Shown: piece after piece, positions 18,010-27,490 of the stretch
Layout of the letters: every line of letters starts with the position of its first letter
Numbering within the stretch: the stretch's first letter is position 1
Origin: Candidatus Poribacteria bacterium
GTDB taxonomy: Bacteria; Poribacteria; WGA-4E; UBA9662
Length of the DNA stretch: 41,128 nt
Assembly: GCA_030748495.1 (NCBI GenBank)
Contig: JASMLX010000055.1
Coordinates: forward strand, 1-41,128
Reading direction: 5' to 3'
The notes under the pieces: generated by a model
Database searches by the model: none
The model's input: only the letters and a program-made list of their open reading frames with translations
Told to the model about the DNA's origin: nothing
Made by a program: the position numbers and the translations under genes

Positions 18010-18293
18010 CTATTATAGATTTAGCTTAACAAGCGGTCGTATAGTTACGATGAACTACAAACACAGATGGTACGCTGGGAATTAGGCGTGTCTTAAAGTT
18101 GATGCAAATGAGAAGCGATAGTAGTAGGCTGCGTTGTGGATTGGGACACCGGTGGAGGTCAAGAAATCATAATTCGAGATTTACCCTTGAAACTAGAGAG
18201 TAGCGCTGATCGTTTCGCTAATAGATTGCAGACAACGTCGTTACTTTGTAAAAACCTCTTTATACAAATAGGCACTTACGTATGGAGGTCGGC
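18010..18293. other. Intergenic between selD and the phosphoesterase gene
   Basis: 284 bp with no ORF, tRNA or terminator that I can support. I looked specifically for a selC (tRNA-Sec) and did not find the long variable arm or a GGTTCGA T-loop. Confidence 0.4.
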
Positions 18294-19106
18294 GTGAAAA
18301 TCGCGTTTGTTGGCGATGTTGTCGGCAAGCCTGGACGACTGGCGGTTCGGTCACTACTCCCCAAATTAATAACAGACTCAAATGAATTTGATGCTATTAT
18401 CATCAACGGTGAAAACTCGTCCGGCTTTCGTGGCATTACACATCGAATCTTCAAGGAATTTATTCGGGTCGGTGCTACAGTAGTTACTACTGGTAATCAT
18501 GTCTGGGCACAACGCGACGTATTCAACTTCATCGACAATGAGCCCCGTATAGTTCGACCGGCCAACTACCCCGACGGCGTGCCGGGACGAGGATTTACGG
18601 TTGTCACACTCAACGACGGTCGTAAATTAGGGGTCATTAACTTAGCCGGTCAGCTTTTCATGCCGAGTTTCGACAATCCGTTTCAAGCCCTAGACCGGAT
18701 TTTACCACAAGTGGTTTCGGAAACAGACTCTATTATAGTTGACTTTCACGCTGAAGCTACCTCAGAGAAAATCGCTATGGGATGGTACGCAGATGGACGA
18801 GTCAGCGCGGTAGTCGGTACACATACCCATGTCCAAACCGCAGATGAACGGGTTTTACCGAAAGGAACAGCCTACATTACGGACGTCGGTATGACTGGCC
18901 CACACGATTCAGTACTCGGGATTCAGACACATCTAGTGCTAGAAAACTTCTCCACTATGTTACCGTCTAGATTTCAGGCGGCAGAAGACGACATCAAACT
19001 CTGCGGCGTAACAGTGCAAATTAACAATAAAACTGGAAAAGCGGAGTCAATTGATCGATTTCAACTCTCGTTATCGCAAGATTTTCCTGCCTCCGATAGG
19101 TCTTGA
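18294..19106 (+). CDS. TIGR00282/YmdB-type metallophosphoesterase
   Basis: 270 residues. The metal-binding motifs of this calcineurin-like family are present in order: IAFVGDVVGKPGR (residues 3-15), INGENSSGFRG, TTGNHVWAQRD, DFHAEATSEKIAMGW and VGTHTHVQTADERVLP. Homologue YmdB of Bacillus hydrolyses 2',3'-cyclic mononucleotides in vitro and affects biofilm formation; cytoplasmic dimetal phosphodiesterase activity is inferred here. An upstream in-frame ATG at 18282 overlaps the Shine-Dalgarno itself (GGAGGT, 18284-18289), so GTG 18294, five bases beyond GGAGG, is the better start and yields the expected MKIAFVGD N-terminus. The dxs gene follows 100 bp downstream on the same strand. Confidence 0.9.
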   Translation: MKIAFVGDVVGKPGRLAVRSLLPKLITDSNEFDAIIINGENSSGFRGITHRIFKEFIRVGATVVTTGNHVWAQRDVFNFIDNEPRIVRPANYPDGVPGRGFTVVTLNDGRKLGVINLAGQLFMPSFDNPFQALDRILPQVVSETDSIIVDFHAEATSEKIAMGWYADGRVSAVVGTHTHVQTADERVLPKGTAYITDVGMTGPHDSVLGIQTHLVLENFSTMLPSRFQAAEDDIKLCGVTVQINNKTGKAESIDRFQLSLSQDFPASDRS

Positions 19107-19206
19107 GTGCGATATCCGTGGTCGGTTATTCGTTTCCAACAATACTGGCTGTTGACCACTAATTTAATCACTATCCACTATATATTGCCTGGAGATTTCT
19201 CAGTAA

Positions 19207-21069
19207 ATGAGCTTCTTACACCGAATTGATAGTCCGGAAGATCTTAGAAAACTCTCTCAGAAAGAGATGAAGCTACTGGCGGATGAGATTCGCCAGTATT
19301 TAATTTCTGTTCTGTCTCAAACACCGGGGCATTTTGCACCTAACTTCGGTACTATTGAGTTAGCAATTGCCCTGCACAAGGTCTTTAATACGCCTCACGA
19401 TAAAGTGATCTGGGATATTGGGCACCAAGCCTACCCGCACAAAATCCTGACTGGACGGCGAGATCAGCTGCCGTCTATCCGCCAACACGGTGGAATCAGC
19501 GGTTTTTTACATCGAGATGAGAGTGAGTACGATGTCTTTGGCGCCGGTCATTCCAGCACCTCGCTAGCCGCCGCTCTTGGGATTGCCTCAGCTAGAGATC
19601 TGAATCAAGAGGCCTTTAAGGTCGTAGCGGTAATAGGTGATGGTGGACTCACAGGTGGCATGGCCTTTGAAGCCATGAATACGGCAGGTGACTATGAGAA
19701 AGATCTGATTATGGTACTCAATGATAATCAGATGTCGATTTCGGCTACAGTGGGGGCTTTTGCCAAATACTTCAGTCGTCTAACTGCTAGTCCAACCTAT
19801 AATGTGTTCCGGACGAAGTTGAAAGAATTTCTCAATCACGTGCCCTCGGATGCCCGCCAGGTGGTCAAGCGCTTGGAAGCCGCGAGCAAACCCGGCATGC
19901 TGTTTGAAGAGTTTGGATTCCGCTATTTTGGGCCAATTGATGGGCACGATCTGGATCTGCTACTGGAGATGTTCACTCATGTCAAAGATCTTCCACACCC
20001 GATCCTGGTTCATGTGCTAACTAAAAAAGGCAAGGGTTGTCAAATAGCAGAGGAAGATCCTGTTGGCTTTTACAGTGTCAGCGGTAAGTTTAATCCAGCG
20101 ACGGGCCAGCCACTGACAGCGGGTTCTACCACACCTAAATATACTGATATATTCAGTCAAACGTTGGTCAAATTAGCCGAAACCGACCAGCGTTTGGTCG
20201 CCATTACCGCAGCGATGCCAACAGGCACAGGTTTAGACAAGTTTCAGAACGAGTATCCAGACCGATTTTTTGATGTGGGGTTAGCCGAACAGTGTGCAGT
20301 GACGTTTGGTGCAGGATTAGCCACGGAGAATTTAAAACCGGTAATTGCCATCTACTCAACATTCTTGCAAAGATCCTACGATCAGATCGTACACGACGTT
20401 TGTATTCAGAACTTGCCTGTTACTTTCGCCTTGGATCGAGCCGGTCTGGTCGGTGCTGACGGTCCCACTCACCACGGATCATTCGACTTCTCTTATCTAC
20501 GGCACCTGCCTCACATAGTGATAATGGCACCCAAGGACGAAAACGAACTACAATCAATGGTCAAGACCGCTGTCGATTATGAGGATGGCCCCATTGCCCT
20601 CCGCTATCCACGGGGAGCAGGTGTTGGCGTTCCACTCTCCGACTACCCTTCGGCTTTGCCAATTGGAAAAGCTGAGATCCTTAAAGAGGGGTCAGATTTG
20701 CTGATTTTAGCTATCGGCAATCGGGTCTATCCAGCGCTGGAAGCAGCTAATGTTTTGGCGGATACAGGGATTAGTGCTACCGTTATCAATGCCAGGTTCG
20801 TTAAGCCGCTGGATATAGATCTAATTGCTCCCTTAGCCGAAAAAATTGGAAAAGTCATCACTGTCGAAGATCATGCACTGGCGGGTGGTTTCGGTAGTGC
20901 AATAATTGAAACGTTAGCCGATCAAGGCATTTTAGCCCACGTTAGGCGACTTGGAATTCCAGACGAATTTGTGGAGCATGGCGATATCAAGATTCTCTAC
21001 AACCAGTGTGGTTATGATGAACAAGGCATCATAAAAGCAGGGCAAGACCTACTGTCTCTTGAACAGTGA
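19207..21069 (+). CDS. dxs: 1-deoxy-D-xylulose-5-phosphate synthase
   Basis: 620 residues, the same length as E. coli DXS. It condenses pyruvate and glyceraldehyde-3-phosphate with ThDP, the first step of the MEP isoprenoid pathway and a source for thiamine and pyridoxal. Visible motifs: DIGHQAYPHKILTGR (His73), FGAGHSSTSLAAALG, the ThDP-Mg motif GDGGLTGGMAFEAMN (from 144) to NDNQMS (172), catalytic Glu361 in DVGLAEQCAVTFGAGLA, the DRAGLVGADGPTHHG loop, and the C-terminal domain with LADQGI. The ATG has GGAG about 12 nt upstream, a little far. No thiamine riboswitch is visible in the 100-bp upstream gap. Intact and full length. Confidence 0.95.
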   Translation: MSFLHRIDSPEDLRKLSQKEMKLLADEIRQYLISVLSQTPGHFAPNFGTIELAIALHKVFNTPHDKVIWDIGHQAYPHKILTGRRDQLPSIRQHGGISGFLHRDESEYDVFGAGHSSTSLAAALGIASARDLNQEAFKVVAVIGDGGLTGGMAFEAMNTAGDYEKDLIMVLNDNQMSISATVGAFAKYFSRLTASPTYNVFRTKLKEFLNHVPSDARQVVKRLEAASKPGMLFEEFGFRYFGPIDGHDLDLLLEMFTHVKDLPHPILVHVLTKKGKGCQIAEEDPVGFYSVSGKFNPATGQPLTAGSTTPKYTDIFSQTLVKLAETDQRLVAITAAMPTGTGLDKFQNEYPDRFFDVGLAEQCAVTFGAGLATENLKPVIAIYSTFLQRSYDQIVHDVCIQNLPVTFALDRAGLVGADGPTHHGSFDFSYLRHLPHIVIMAPKDENELQSMVKTAVDYEDGPIALRYPRGAGVGVPLSDYPSALPIGKAEILKEGSDLLILAIGNRVYPALEAANVLADTGISATVINARFVKPLDIDLIAPLAEKIGKVITVEDHALAGGFGSAIIETLADQGILAHVRRLGIPDEFVEHGDIKILYNQCGYDEQGIIKAGQDLLSLEQ

Positions 21070-21110
21070 ATTTAGAACAATAGTTAGTAGTCAATGTTAT
21101 AAAGCCTGAA

Positions 21111-21995
21111 TTCAAGTAGTAGGTGCAACAGCGGATACGCGTTTAAGGGGCAAGCGGCGGTCATATCAAAACTTCTTAAACCGTCGAGTCAAAGGAGCGC
21201 TGATGAGAGGTTCTGCACTATTTACGCCTTAAAGAAAACAGGTCCAGGTCAGACGGCAACAGCAAATGCTGTTGCTGTTCACAAATCCACCATCCGAAGA
21301 GAGTTTAAGCAGGGAGAAAGTGGATAGCGGCCCAAACAGGCAGCTGAAACGGCGATAACCAGGCCTTCAGACCAGGTAACCCCCAGAATTAAGGAACCTG
21401 ACTAGGGACTGGTCTCCAGAGCAGATCAGCCATGAATGGATTTATTGGCATCTCTATCAAGACCAGCAATCCGGGGGTAACCTTCACTTCAGGTGTCAGA
21501 AGCCGAGACCAAAGCGAGACGGAAGCTATGACCGCCCTGGATAGTTTACGGCTCTTATTTTCATCGAGAAGCGACCATCTCTCTTGACAGGCTACTGGGG
21601 TCTGTTCGGCATTAAACAGCTGAGCATGTCAAAGACCTGCTTGCTAATAGCATCAAGCCTCACCAAGACCGTGTCCAGACCATTACCTTAGACCGTGGAA
21701 CAGAATTTGCTCAACACCAGGAGTTGGCGGAGTTGGCTCAAGAACTCGAGGCCGATATTCTCATTTGGCCTAGGCCTGCTAACAGAGAGGACGGAATGAA
21801 AAGACAAATGGACTCTGATCAGACCGTAATTTCCAAAACCTGGTGAACGGTCCTCAGTCACCACAGAAGAGATTGAAGATGCTATGAGTAGATTGAACAA
21901 CCGTCCGGGGAAAACTCTGGAGTCAAAAACACCTGCGGGGGTATTCTTGAACATCAATTCTGTTCTAAGCCAAAATGTTGCACCTACTACTTGAA
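21111..21995 (+). mobile_element. IS30-family element with perfect 20-bp terminal inverted repeats, internally deleted
   Basis: ttcaagtagtaggtgcaaca (21111-21130) is exactly reverse-complementary to 21976-21995; with one mismatch the symmetry extends about five bases further out. The element is 885 bp against about 1.0-1.1 kb for typical IS30 members, because the transposase gene inside has lost part of its catalytic domain. It inserted about 40 bp downstream of dxs. No target duplication could be assigned with confidence. Confidence 0.85.
21203..21994 (+). pseudogene. IS30-family transposase, deleted and frameshifted
   Basis: ATG 21203 follows AAAGGAG. Recognisable parts in order: the helix-turn-helix TATANAVAVHKSTIRREFKQG, ISHEWIYWHLYQDQQSGGNL, HFRCQKPRPKRDGSYDRR, then a jump over the first catalytic Asp region to AEHVKDLLANSIKPHQDRV and QTITLDRGTEFAQHQELAEL. 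The second Asp lies in TLDRGTEFA, normally TxDNGKEF. The tail is TTEEIEDAMSRLNNRPGKTL followed by ESKTPAGVF. Several stops interrupt the frames and the third catalytic region is damaged. The terminal inverted repeat overlaps the stop codon. Confidence 0.85.
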
Positions 21996-22506
21996 TCCAG
22001 GTGATCTAGTAATAGGACGATAATAGCCAACTGTAGTTCTCTGCTTCCCTACTTAAAGACCCAAGCTTCAGTCTGGAATTAGACCGGGGCTAACAGGTTA
22101 GCTTATCGTTCTTATTGGTGAGTTAGAGCTATTGAGCCACTTATTGCTCTCCCCAAGTATCGGTCTGAAGTCGAGGCGAATGACGGGAACCGTTAGCTTG
22201 CAGGTTGTCGTTATCCAGTTTTGTTTGGTTTGAATCTGTTCGCTTGTGGCCCCTTGCGGCATTAAAACTACCGTCGGTGCCAAAACCTGTAACTCTTATT
22301 GTAGCTGCTAGGTCTCGTCCAAGTTTCTGCACTGTTTCTACTCCAGCAAACAAAGTACTGTTGGTTTCGATAGTAATATGCTGGTCTTGCTGACATAGAG
22401 CTATTTATTGGTACAAGCTAATCAAATCAATTCACTGGCTTCCAAGGGTACCACCCGTAATCTTCGATTAGGATTCAGAACATCAAATGAAATTCTAAGC
22501 CATTGT
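21996..22506. other. Intergenic, unrecognised coding relic
   Basis: No gene I can name. On the minus strand about 22141-22400 gives an open stretch ITIETNSTLFAGVETVQKL leading to LAATIRVTGFGTDGSF. An adjacent frame carries VLMPQGATSEQIQTKQNW, suggesting one frameshifted old gene of unknown family. Confidence 0.3.
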
Positions 22507-23646
22507 TTAGTCGTTAATTTCCCAATCAGCCAAACCAAGTGGTAAAGGCTTGGGTTGGAGGCAAGTGCTAGTTAGTTCGATATGCTGGCCTTCAACTGAA
22601 GCCCGGTGTAACGCATGCACAACCTCGATGACGTGATAGCCCATCTCTCCGCTGGCCCTGAGAGGTCGTTGATACTGAGTCGCTGCAGCCATATCAGCCA
22701 CACCGACACCCCGTGAGTTCTGGTTGTAACCATAGGTACAATCAACTTCAACGAAGTCGTCTCTAGCCGACTGACGGAGATGGATGGCCCCGCCAAAATT
22801 GTTGGGATCTATACACCTGAGTGATCCTCCGGTACCATAGACTTCGATATGGGGTAGGCTTGTGGAGTGGATGTCGGAGCTAATCAACAAAGTGCCAACA
22901 GTACCGGATTCGAAATCCATCACTCCAGCAAAGTGAGTTGGTGTTTTGACTAAGTCTTTGAATGGCTCTTGTTCCCCCCAAGTATTCTTGGCCGACCCTG
23001 TTACACGCCGAATGGGCCCCAATAAATGGATCAAGGCATTAAGGTAATAAGGGCCACGGTCGAAACTCCATGTCACACCAAAGTCAAAGAAGTTAGTTCG
23101 ATAAAAGTTGACGTATTCACCCGATGTCGTACCAATTATCTCATCGTTAGAAGATGGTGCTCGGAAAGCCATCAAACAGGCGGATGCTGCCACTGGTTGG
23201 CCAATTTTCCCTTGATCGATAAGCTGACGTGCCGTCTGCCAGGCACCACCGAAAAACGTATCGGGGCCACAGCCAACCTGTAGTCCTTTTTCTTGAGCTA
23301 ACTCTAACATCTGCCGGCCTTCTTCCAGATGCACAGCCATCGGTTTTTCGTTATAGACACTCTTGCCCGCCTCCAACACTGACAACGCAACGGGGCCATG
23401 TGCACTGTGTGGTGTAAGGTTGATCACAATTTCGATCTCTGGATCAGCCAACAGTTCTTCGACTGAGCAAGCTTTGGCAATACTAAACTCCTCCGCACGT
23501 GCCTGAGCCGCATCTATACGTTGGTCTGCCACAGCCACAATATCAAAAGCCTTGAAATTAAAGCTGTTTTTGAGATAGGTGGCGCTGACCATGCCGCAAC
23601 CTATCACGCCAACCTTCGTCGGTAGAGATGACATTTTTTCTGACAT
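22507..23646 (-). CDS. Gfo/Idh/MocA-family NAD(P)-dependent oxidoreductase
   Basis: 379 residues from ATG 23646 (MSEKMSSLPTKVGVIGCG). That start has AGGTGA at good spacing; the frame is open 33 codons further upstream, but those codons lie in the leader and promoter region. The Rossmann fold has VGVIGCGMVSATYLKN, an acidic/ADQR strand end, and the family motif Y-NEKP at VYNEKPMAV. The C-terminal sheet domain follows (GVMDFESGTVGTLLISSDIH, then GTGGSLRCIDPNNFGG). Members oxidise or reduce sugars and cyclitols. Association with a sulfatase and an SDR on the same strand suggests catabolism of sulfated or modified sugars. A well-formed promoter lies about 100 bp upstream. Confidence 0.9.
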   Translation of the reverse strand: MSEKMSSLPTKVGVIGCGMVSATYLKNSFNFKAFDIVAVADQRIDAAQARAEEFSIAKACSVEELLADPEIEIVINLTPHSAHGPVALSVLEAGKSVYNEKPMAVHLEEGRQMLELAQEKGLQVGCGPDTFFGGAWQTARQLIDQGKIGQPVAASACLMAFRAPSSNDEIIGTTSGEYVNFYRTNFFDFGVTWSFDRGPYYLNALIHLLGPIRRVTGSAKNTWGEQEPFKDLVKTPTHFAGVMDFESGTVGTLLISSDIHSTSLPHIEVYGTGGSLRCIDPNNFGGAIHLRQSARDDFVEVDCTYGYNQNSRGVGVADMAAATQYQRPLRASGEMGYHVIEVVHALHRASVEGQHIELTSTCLQPKPLPLGLADWEIND

Positions 23647-23664
23647 ATTTTCACCTGTTTCTTC

Positions 23665-23779
23665 AATAACTATTCTAACTATTCGACCGATAATAACCCT
23701 TCTACTTTTTGACCAATTTTCCCTGATATTGTCAAGGGTCCTCAACAGACTATAACAGACCCTATATATGCCGTCAAGT
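23665..23779 (-). repeat. Promoter-leader repeat, copy A
   Basis: Shares an aligned block with 33002-33123. On the minus strand both read acttgacg, then gtctgttaNagt, gtgttgag or ctgttgag, a hairpin closed by CCC(C)T.../...AGGG(G), and a tail ending ctcaaaaagtagNag or gtcaaaaagtagaag. Copy A hairpin: 23721-23738. The block forms the 5' leader of the Gfo/Idh gene, ending about 20 bp before its ribosome-binding site. Copy B is about 9 bp longer in the middle. Confidence 0.75.
23749..23777 (-). promoter_or_regulatory. Sigma70-type promoter of the Gfo/Idh gene
   Basis: On the minus strand TTGACG (23777-23772), a 17-bp spacer and TATAGT (23754-23749). A transcript would start near 23742 and have a leader of about 95 nt. 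The arrangement is conserved in copy B as TTGACG-18-TAAAGT. Confidence 0.7.
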
Positions 23780-24045
23780 AATGCTCTGTATACCCACGCT
23801 GAACTTATTAACCTTTGGTGCGAGTTTTAAAGGCTAAATCCGTTTCTTTTCCTGCATAAAGATGGGCTAGAAAATGACTGCTACCATCAGTCTTTACCAC
23901 CAATCTTAATATAACAAACCATCGGCACCTATACATAACATTTACTCGACTTTGATGAAATTAATTTATTTCTCCTCTTAGCAAACCTGCCAACTGTTTG
24001 CCGTCATCACAGGATTAGTAGGGTCGATTCCCTTCAATCAACCAA

Positions 24046-25458
24046 TTAGTAATTTGCGGTTCGTAGTGGATATTGTTTCTCTACCTCAAACCATTTTCGC
24101 AACATAAGCCCTCGTTGAGGATCAAGTTCGGTAGTATCCGTGATATTGTATAGTTGGTGAGGGTCAACTGTTAAGTCGAAAAGCTGTTCTTGTCCACGAT
24201 TATTTTGGCTGTAAAGGTAATCATGACTGCGAATAGCTTTATAAGAGTGAGCGAAAGGATTACGTAACTCGATAAAGGCCGACTCTCGGGCTGAATAAGG
24301 ACGACCTTCAATCAACGAACGGAATGAACGTCCCTGCATATAAGGCGGAATCTGGATGCCACACCAATCCAAAATGGAGGGTACGATGTCGACGGCTTCG
24401 ATGATTTCGCTATAATGTTGGCCACCACCGAAACCCGTTGGATGGGAAACGATCAATGGTACACGAGCAGAACTGTCGTAGGGTTGACCCTTGCCCACTA
24501 AACCGTGATCGCCTAAATTTTCACCGTGGTCTGAAGTGAAAATAACCAGTGTTTTTTCCCGTAGACCAAACTGGCCCAGTGCTGACATGATTTGGCCAAT
24601 TTGATCGTCAATATGTGAGATCAAGGCATAGTAGTAGGTCTTAACTTTCCGCCACTGCTGTTCGCTGGTATCTTTGTAATTTTCGCCCTGATTTCGATGG
24701 GGTAAGGTCATCTGGTCAGGATCATACATCTCGACAAACCGTCGTGGTGGGTTAAGGGGGGCATGAGGTGCGTAAAAACCAGAGATACAGAAAAACGGTT
24801 CATTTTGTCTTTGACGCAAGAACTCAATCGTCTGGTCGGCTACAAAAGCGGTATGGGTTAGGTCTTCATCGCCATCAAAAACGTAGGGGGCAATTACATC
24901 TCTGGGATGGACTGAAATCGGTTTGCCGGTCCAAGCCGGTGGTGTATCGATTCGACACTTATCGACTTGGCTGGGATTTCGATTCTCTACCCACTTAATA
25001 TAAGCATCGTCATAACAGCCGGGCTCATCTGACAATATCAAGGTATCAAAACCGTAAGATGGATACGGTTCACGATGATCCCGATATGGGCTGGCGTGGT
25101 TTTTGAAATGAAGTTTGCCAATATTGGCCGTTTGATAACCGTATAAACCGAGGACATCTTGCACACAAGGTACGCCTTCAGGCATTTCGATTCCGTTGGT
25201 ACAACCCCCCACACTAGACGGATACTGACCACTCAACATACTCATTCGGCTAGGCATACAGACGGGGCAATTGACAAAAGCGTGGTCGAAATAGGCTCCA
25301 CTTTCAGCCAGTTGATCCAAGTGGGGCGTCTGAATTTGGGTGCTACCACCATATCGAATAGTATCCCATCGTTGTTGATCGGTGTATAGCAATAAAACGT
25401 TAGGCCGTTGCCGTTTGGGATTCAGTATGTTGGTCGTATTCAAGTTACTTTCCCTCAT
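24046..25458 (-). CDS. Type I sulfatase (formylglycine-dependent)
   Basis: 470 residues. RPNVLLLYTDQQRWD at residues 19-32 is the N-terminal metal-binding strand. The sulfatase signature C67-M-P-S-R71 in NCPVCMPSRMSMLSGQYPS marks Cys67 for conversion to formylglycine. VIFTSDHGENLGDHGLVGKG provides the second metal/active-site Asp-His pair. It hydrolyses sulfate esters or sulfamates; the substrate cannot be told from sequence. There is no obvious signal peptide (MRESNLNTTNILNPKRQRPN), so it may be cytoplasmic, acting on imported sugars. The start is uncertain: ATG 25458 has only a weak GAAG, and a TTG five codons on follows AGGGAA. It sits about 400 bp upstream of the Gfo/Idh gene in the transcription direction. 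Confidence 0.92.
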   Translation of the reverse strand: MRESNLNTTNILNPKRQRPNVLLLYTDQQRWDTIRYGGSTQIQTPHLDQLAESGAYFDHAFVNCPVCMPSRMSMLSGQYPSSVGGCTNGIEMPEGVPCVQDVLGLYGYQTANIGKLHFKNHASPYRDHREPYPSYGFDTLILSDEPGCYDDAYIKWVENRNPSQVDKCRIDTPPAWTGKPISVHPRDVIAPYVFDGDEDLTHTAFVADQTIEFLRQRQNEPFFCISGFYAPHAPLNPPRRFVEMYDPDQMTLPHRNQGENYKDTSEQQWRKVKTYYYALISHIDDQIGQIMSALGQFGLREKTLVIFTSDHGENLGDHGLVGKGQPYDSSARVPLIVSHPTGFGGGQHYSEIIEAVDIVPSILDWCGIQIPPYMQGRSFRSLIEGRPYSARESAFIELRNPFAHSYKAIRSHDYLYSQNNRGQEQLFDLTVDPHQLYNITDTTELDPQRGLMLRKWFEVEKQYPLRTANY

Positions 25459-25824
25459 AAAAATCTTCGGTAATGTTATAGGGGTAATGATATAAAGATA
25501 TTCTCAAGGAGAGTCATCTACCCATAGTTAAAAGTAGGAATAGCTAGCCATGAGATCCCTCCACCGGGGGAAAGAGACCTTAGAAAACGATGTACTCTCT
25601 GCAGAACTGCTTTCTGTTTGATCTCTATCTTAGCGGAAACTGGGGAGATGATCAACGTAGGAGGGCTTGAATCTTTACTTCTGGAGAGAGGTACCGGTCT
25701 AAAACGGCTTTACACGGGTGTCAAAGCAGGTGTCACTTGGCCACGAATACGGCGGTCGATGCCAATGTCTGATAATTATTGAGAGCTAATCTTGAGTAAT
25801 CGATCAAGACTTTTGACCCAACCC
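25459..25824. other. Intergenic, nothing recognised
   Basis: 366 bp with no credible ORF, RNA or IS motif on either strand. Confidence 0.4.
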
Positions 25825-26601
25825 TTATGCCGTAGCCAACAGCCCTCCGTCTACCGCCAGTGCAACACCAGTGATGCATCCGGCTGCGGGTGAGCACAAG
25901 AAGGCCACCGCACGACCTATGTCTTCTGGTGTCCCCCGCCGGCGTAAGGGGACGGAGTCGTAGAGTTCCTCCCCGATGCTGCCCACCTGGGGAGCAGTTG
26001 TCCCCAGAACATGGGTGGTATCCATGTGCCCTGGCAGAACCGCATTGCAGCGAATACCGTGCTCGCCGAGGTCGACCGCCATGCTCTCCGTCAAACGAAT
26101 AACCCCCGCTTTGGCTGCGCCATAGGCTGTATCACCTTTCCACGCGCGTCGACCGTGGACGGATGATGTACTGACGATACACCCACCGCTACCTTGTGCC
26201 ACCATGGCCCGCGCCGCCTGCCGGCTGCAGAGAAAGAAGCCTTTGAGCCCTACATCCAGGTTCTGGTCCCAGTTTTCCTCGGTTAGATCAAGAAACTCCT
26301 GACCTGTACCTCCATAGGGATTGTTAACCAGAATGTCGATGCGCCCAAACCGTTGTAGATACAGGTCAAACATCCGCTCCACTTGCGAGGCGTCCGAGAT
26401 ATCTCCCTCGAAAAACTCTGCTTGCCTGCCACCAGTTTGAATCAAGTGCAGGGTCTCCTTGCCGTCCTGATCCAGTGTCAGGTCGTTGATTCCGACATCG
26501 CAACCGGTCTCGGCCAGTGCAAGTGCGATGCCTCGGCCAATGCGGCGCTTTCCGCCGGTAACGAAAGCCTTTTTTCCTTCTAGTGAATATGGACTGGACA
26601 T
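25825..26601 (-). CDS. Short-chain dehydrogenase/reductase (classical SDR)
   Basis: 258 residues from ATG 26601 (MSSPYSLEGKKAFVTGGK), which follows AGGAGGA; the frame stays open eight codons upstream without a better site. Classical SDR motifs: cofactor loop TGGKRRIG (15-22), NNPYGG in place of NNAG (93-98), catalytic Ser near 146-147, Y160-GAA-K164, and PG then DTTHVLG after the active site. D-L at 40-41 after the second beta strand (VGINDLTL) favours NAD. The base composition is visibly more GC-rich than its neighbours, which might indicate later acquisition. Substrate unknown; a sugar or hydroxy-acid dehydrogenase role next to Gfo/Idh and sulfatase genes is inferred. Confidence 0.9.
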   Translation of the reverse strand: MSSPYSLEGKKAFVTGGKRRIGRGIALALAETGCDVGINDLTLDQDGKETLHLIQTGGRQAEFFEGDISDASQVERMFDLYLQRFGRIDILVNNPYGGTGQEFLDLTEENWDQNLDVGLKGFFLCSRQAARAMVAQGSGGCIVSTSSVHGRRAWKGDTAYGAAKAGVIRLTESMAVDLGEHGIRCNAVLPGHMDTTHVLGTTAPQVGSIGEELYDSVPLRRRGTPEDIGRAVAFLCSPAAGCITGVALAVDGGLLATA

Positions 26602-26642
26602 AGGTCTCCTCCTAACAGGATCCAATTCAATCTGTAATTATC

Positions 26643-26780
26643 TTACTGTTTGAACCTAACAGCCGAGGTCGATGACCTGTATTTGATGTCGATGGCCGTT
26701 AAAACTAAAACCAACGCTGAAAGCACAGTGCCAAGAATCGCAACAAGAATAGCAAAAAGCTTCTTCCGTGCCTTCTGCAT
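26643..26780 (-). CDS. Possible 45-residue single-helix membrane protein
   Basis: Minus-strand frame MQKARKKLFAILVAILGTVL continues into a hydrophobic stretch and ends AVRFKQ. It has a basic start, one strong transmembrane helix and a polar tail, as expected of a real small membrane protein. It ends 41 bp before the SDR start on the same strand. No convincing Shine-Dalgarno precedes the ATG and another frame is open across the same bases, so it could be chance. Confidence 0.3.
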   Translation of the reverse strand: MQKARKKLFAILVAILGTVLSALVLVLTAIDIKYRSSTSAVRFKQ

Positions 26781-27065
26781 CAGGCCGCCGAGGCTTACAG
26801 TTAAGGGTTATGAGAAATGCACCTGATGAAGGTCTAAAATACCAGTAAAAGACCACGCACGGCTGCACCTGTGGACTTTAATCCAGACCTCTTGGTATAG
26901 GCATACTTTCTGGTATAGCCCCTCTATTGCTGCGACGATGAAAAAGCACAAAGGTCAGAAGTCCTGAGGTGATACAATTCCAAGCCAGAGGGTAAGCATC
27001 CCCTAAAATCATACCAATGACAAGTGGAATTTTCTAGCTAAATAGAGCTAGGAGAATCCCACCTG

Positions 27066-27323
27066 AAGAGATTGAAGTCCACCGAGCAGCAAATCGTCAA
27101 GATTCTAACAGAGGCTGAAAAGCAGGATACCAGTTCCAGGGCTATGTCGTTAGTACGGTTTCAGTAAAAGCAGCCATTACCAGTGGAAAGCCAAATAGAC
27201 GCTATGGGCGTCTCAGCGTTAAAGCACCTAAAATAACTTGAAGAAGAGAAGCACTAGCCCAAACAGATGTCTGCTAAACTGAGTCTGGATTACAAGATTC
27301 TAAAAGACGTTGTCCAAAAAAGG
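27066..27323 (+). pseudogene. IS3-family (IS51-type) orfA relic
   Basis: KRLKSTEQQIVKILTEAEKQ opens the region, matching the OrfA start K-R-S-x-F-T-E-E-Q-I-V. After a shift GFSKSSHYQWKAK matches the helix-turn-helix (HGISEATFYNWKAKYGG). After another shift LEEEKH and MSAKLSLDYKILKDVVQK match the C-terminal coiled coil. A partial hairpin at 27031-27064 (ctagct...agctag) may be the element end. No orfB was found after it; an IS481 relic follows. Confidence 0.75.
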
Positions 27324-27490
27324 GGGAATCAACTTTAGTAGATGCAGAACGATGACTTCTCTTCTAATAAAATTGTAAGAAATTAGCCTTGGCTTCAAGA
27401 GAAATTTAGAATTTTAGATAAACTTCAAAATTTAAAAGTATGAAAACAAATGAATCCTGGAATTAATCAAGGGTCTTATCAAGCACTTAG

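Noticed and set aside
18010..18293. tRNA-Sec (selC) next to selD
   Set aside because: I looked for a long variable arm and T-loop sequence and found none. No tRNA or rRNA is visible anywhere in the window.
18282..18293. ATG 18282 as the phosphoesterase start
   Set aside because: It overlaps the GGAGGT Shine-Dalgarno of GTG 18294, which gives the expected family N-terminus.
23647..23745. N-terminal extension of the Gfo/Idh protein up to 23745
   Set aside because: The extension overlaps the promoter -10 region and leader hairpin, and ATG 23646 has a good ribosome-binding site and fits family length.
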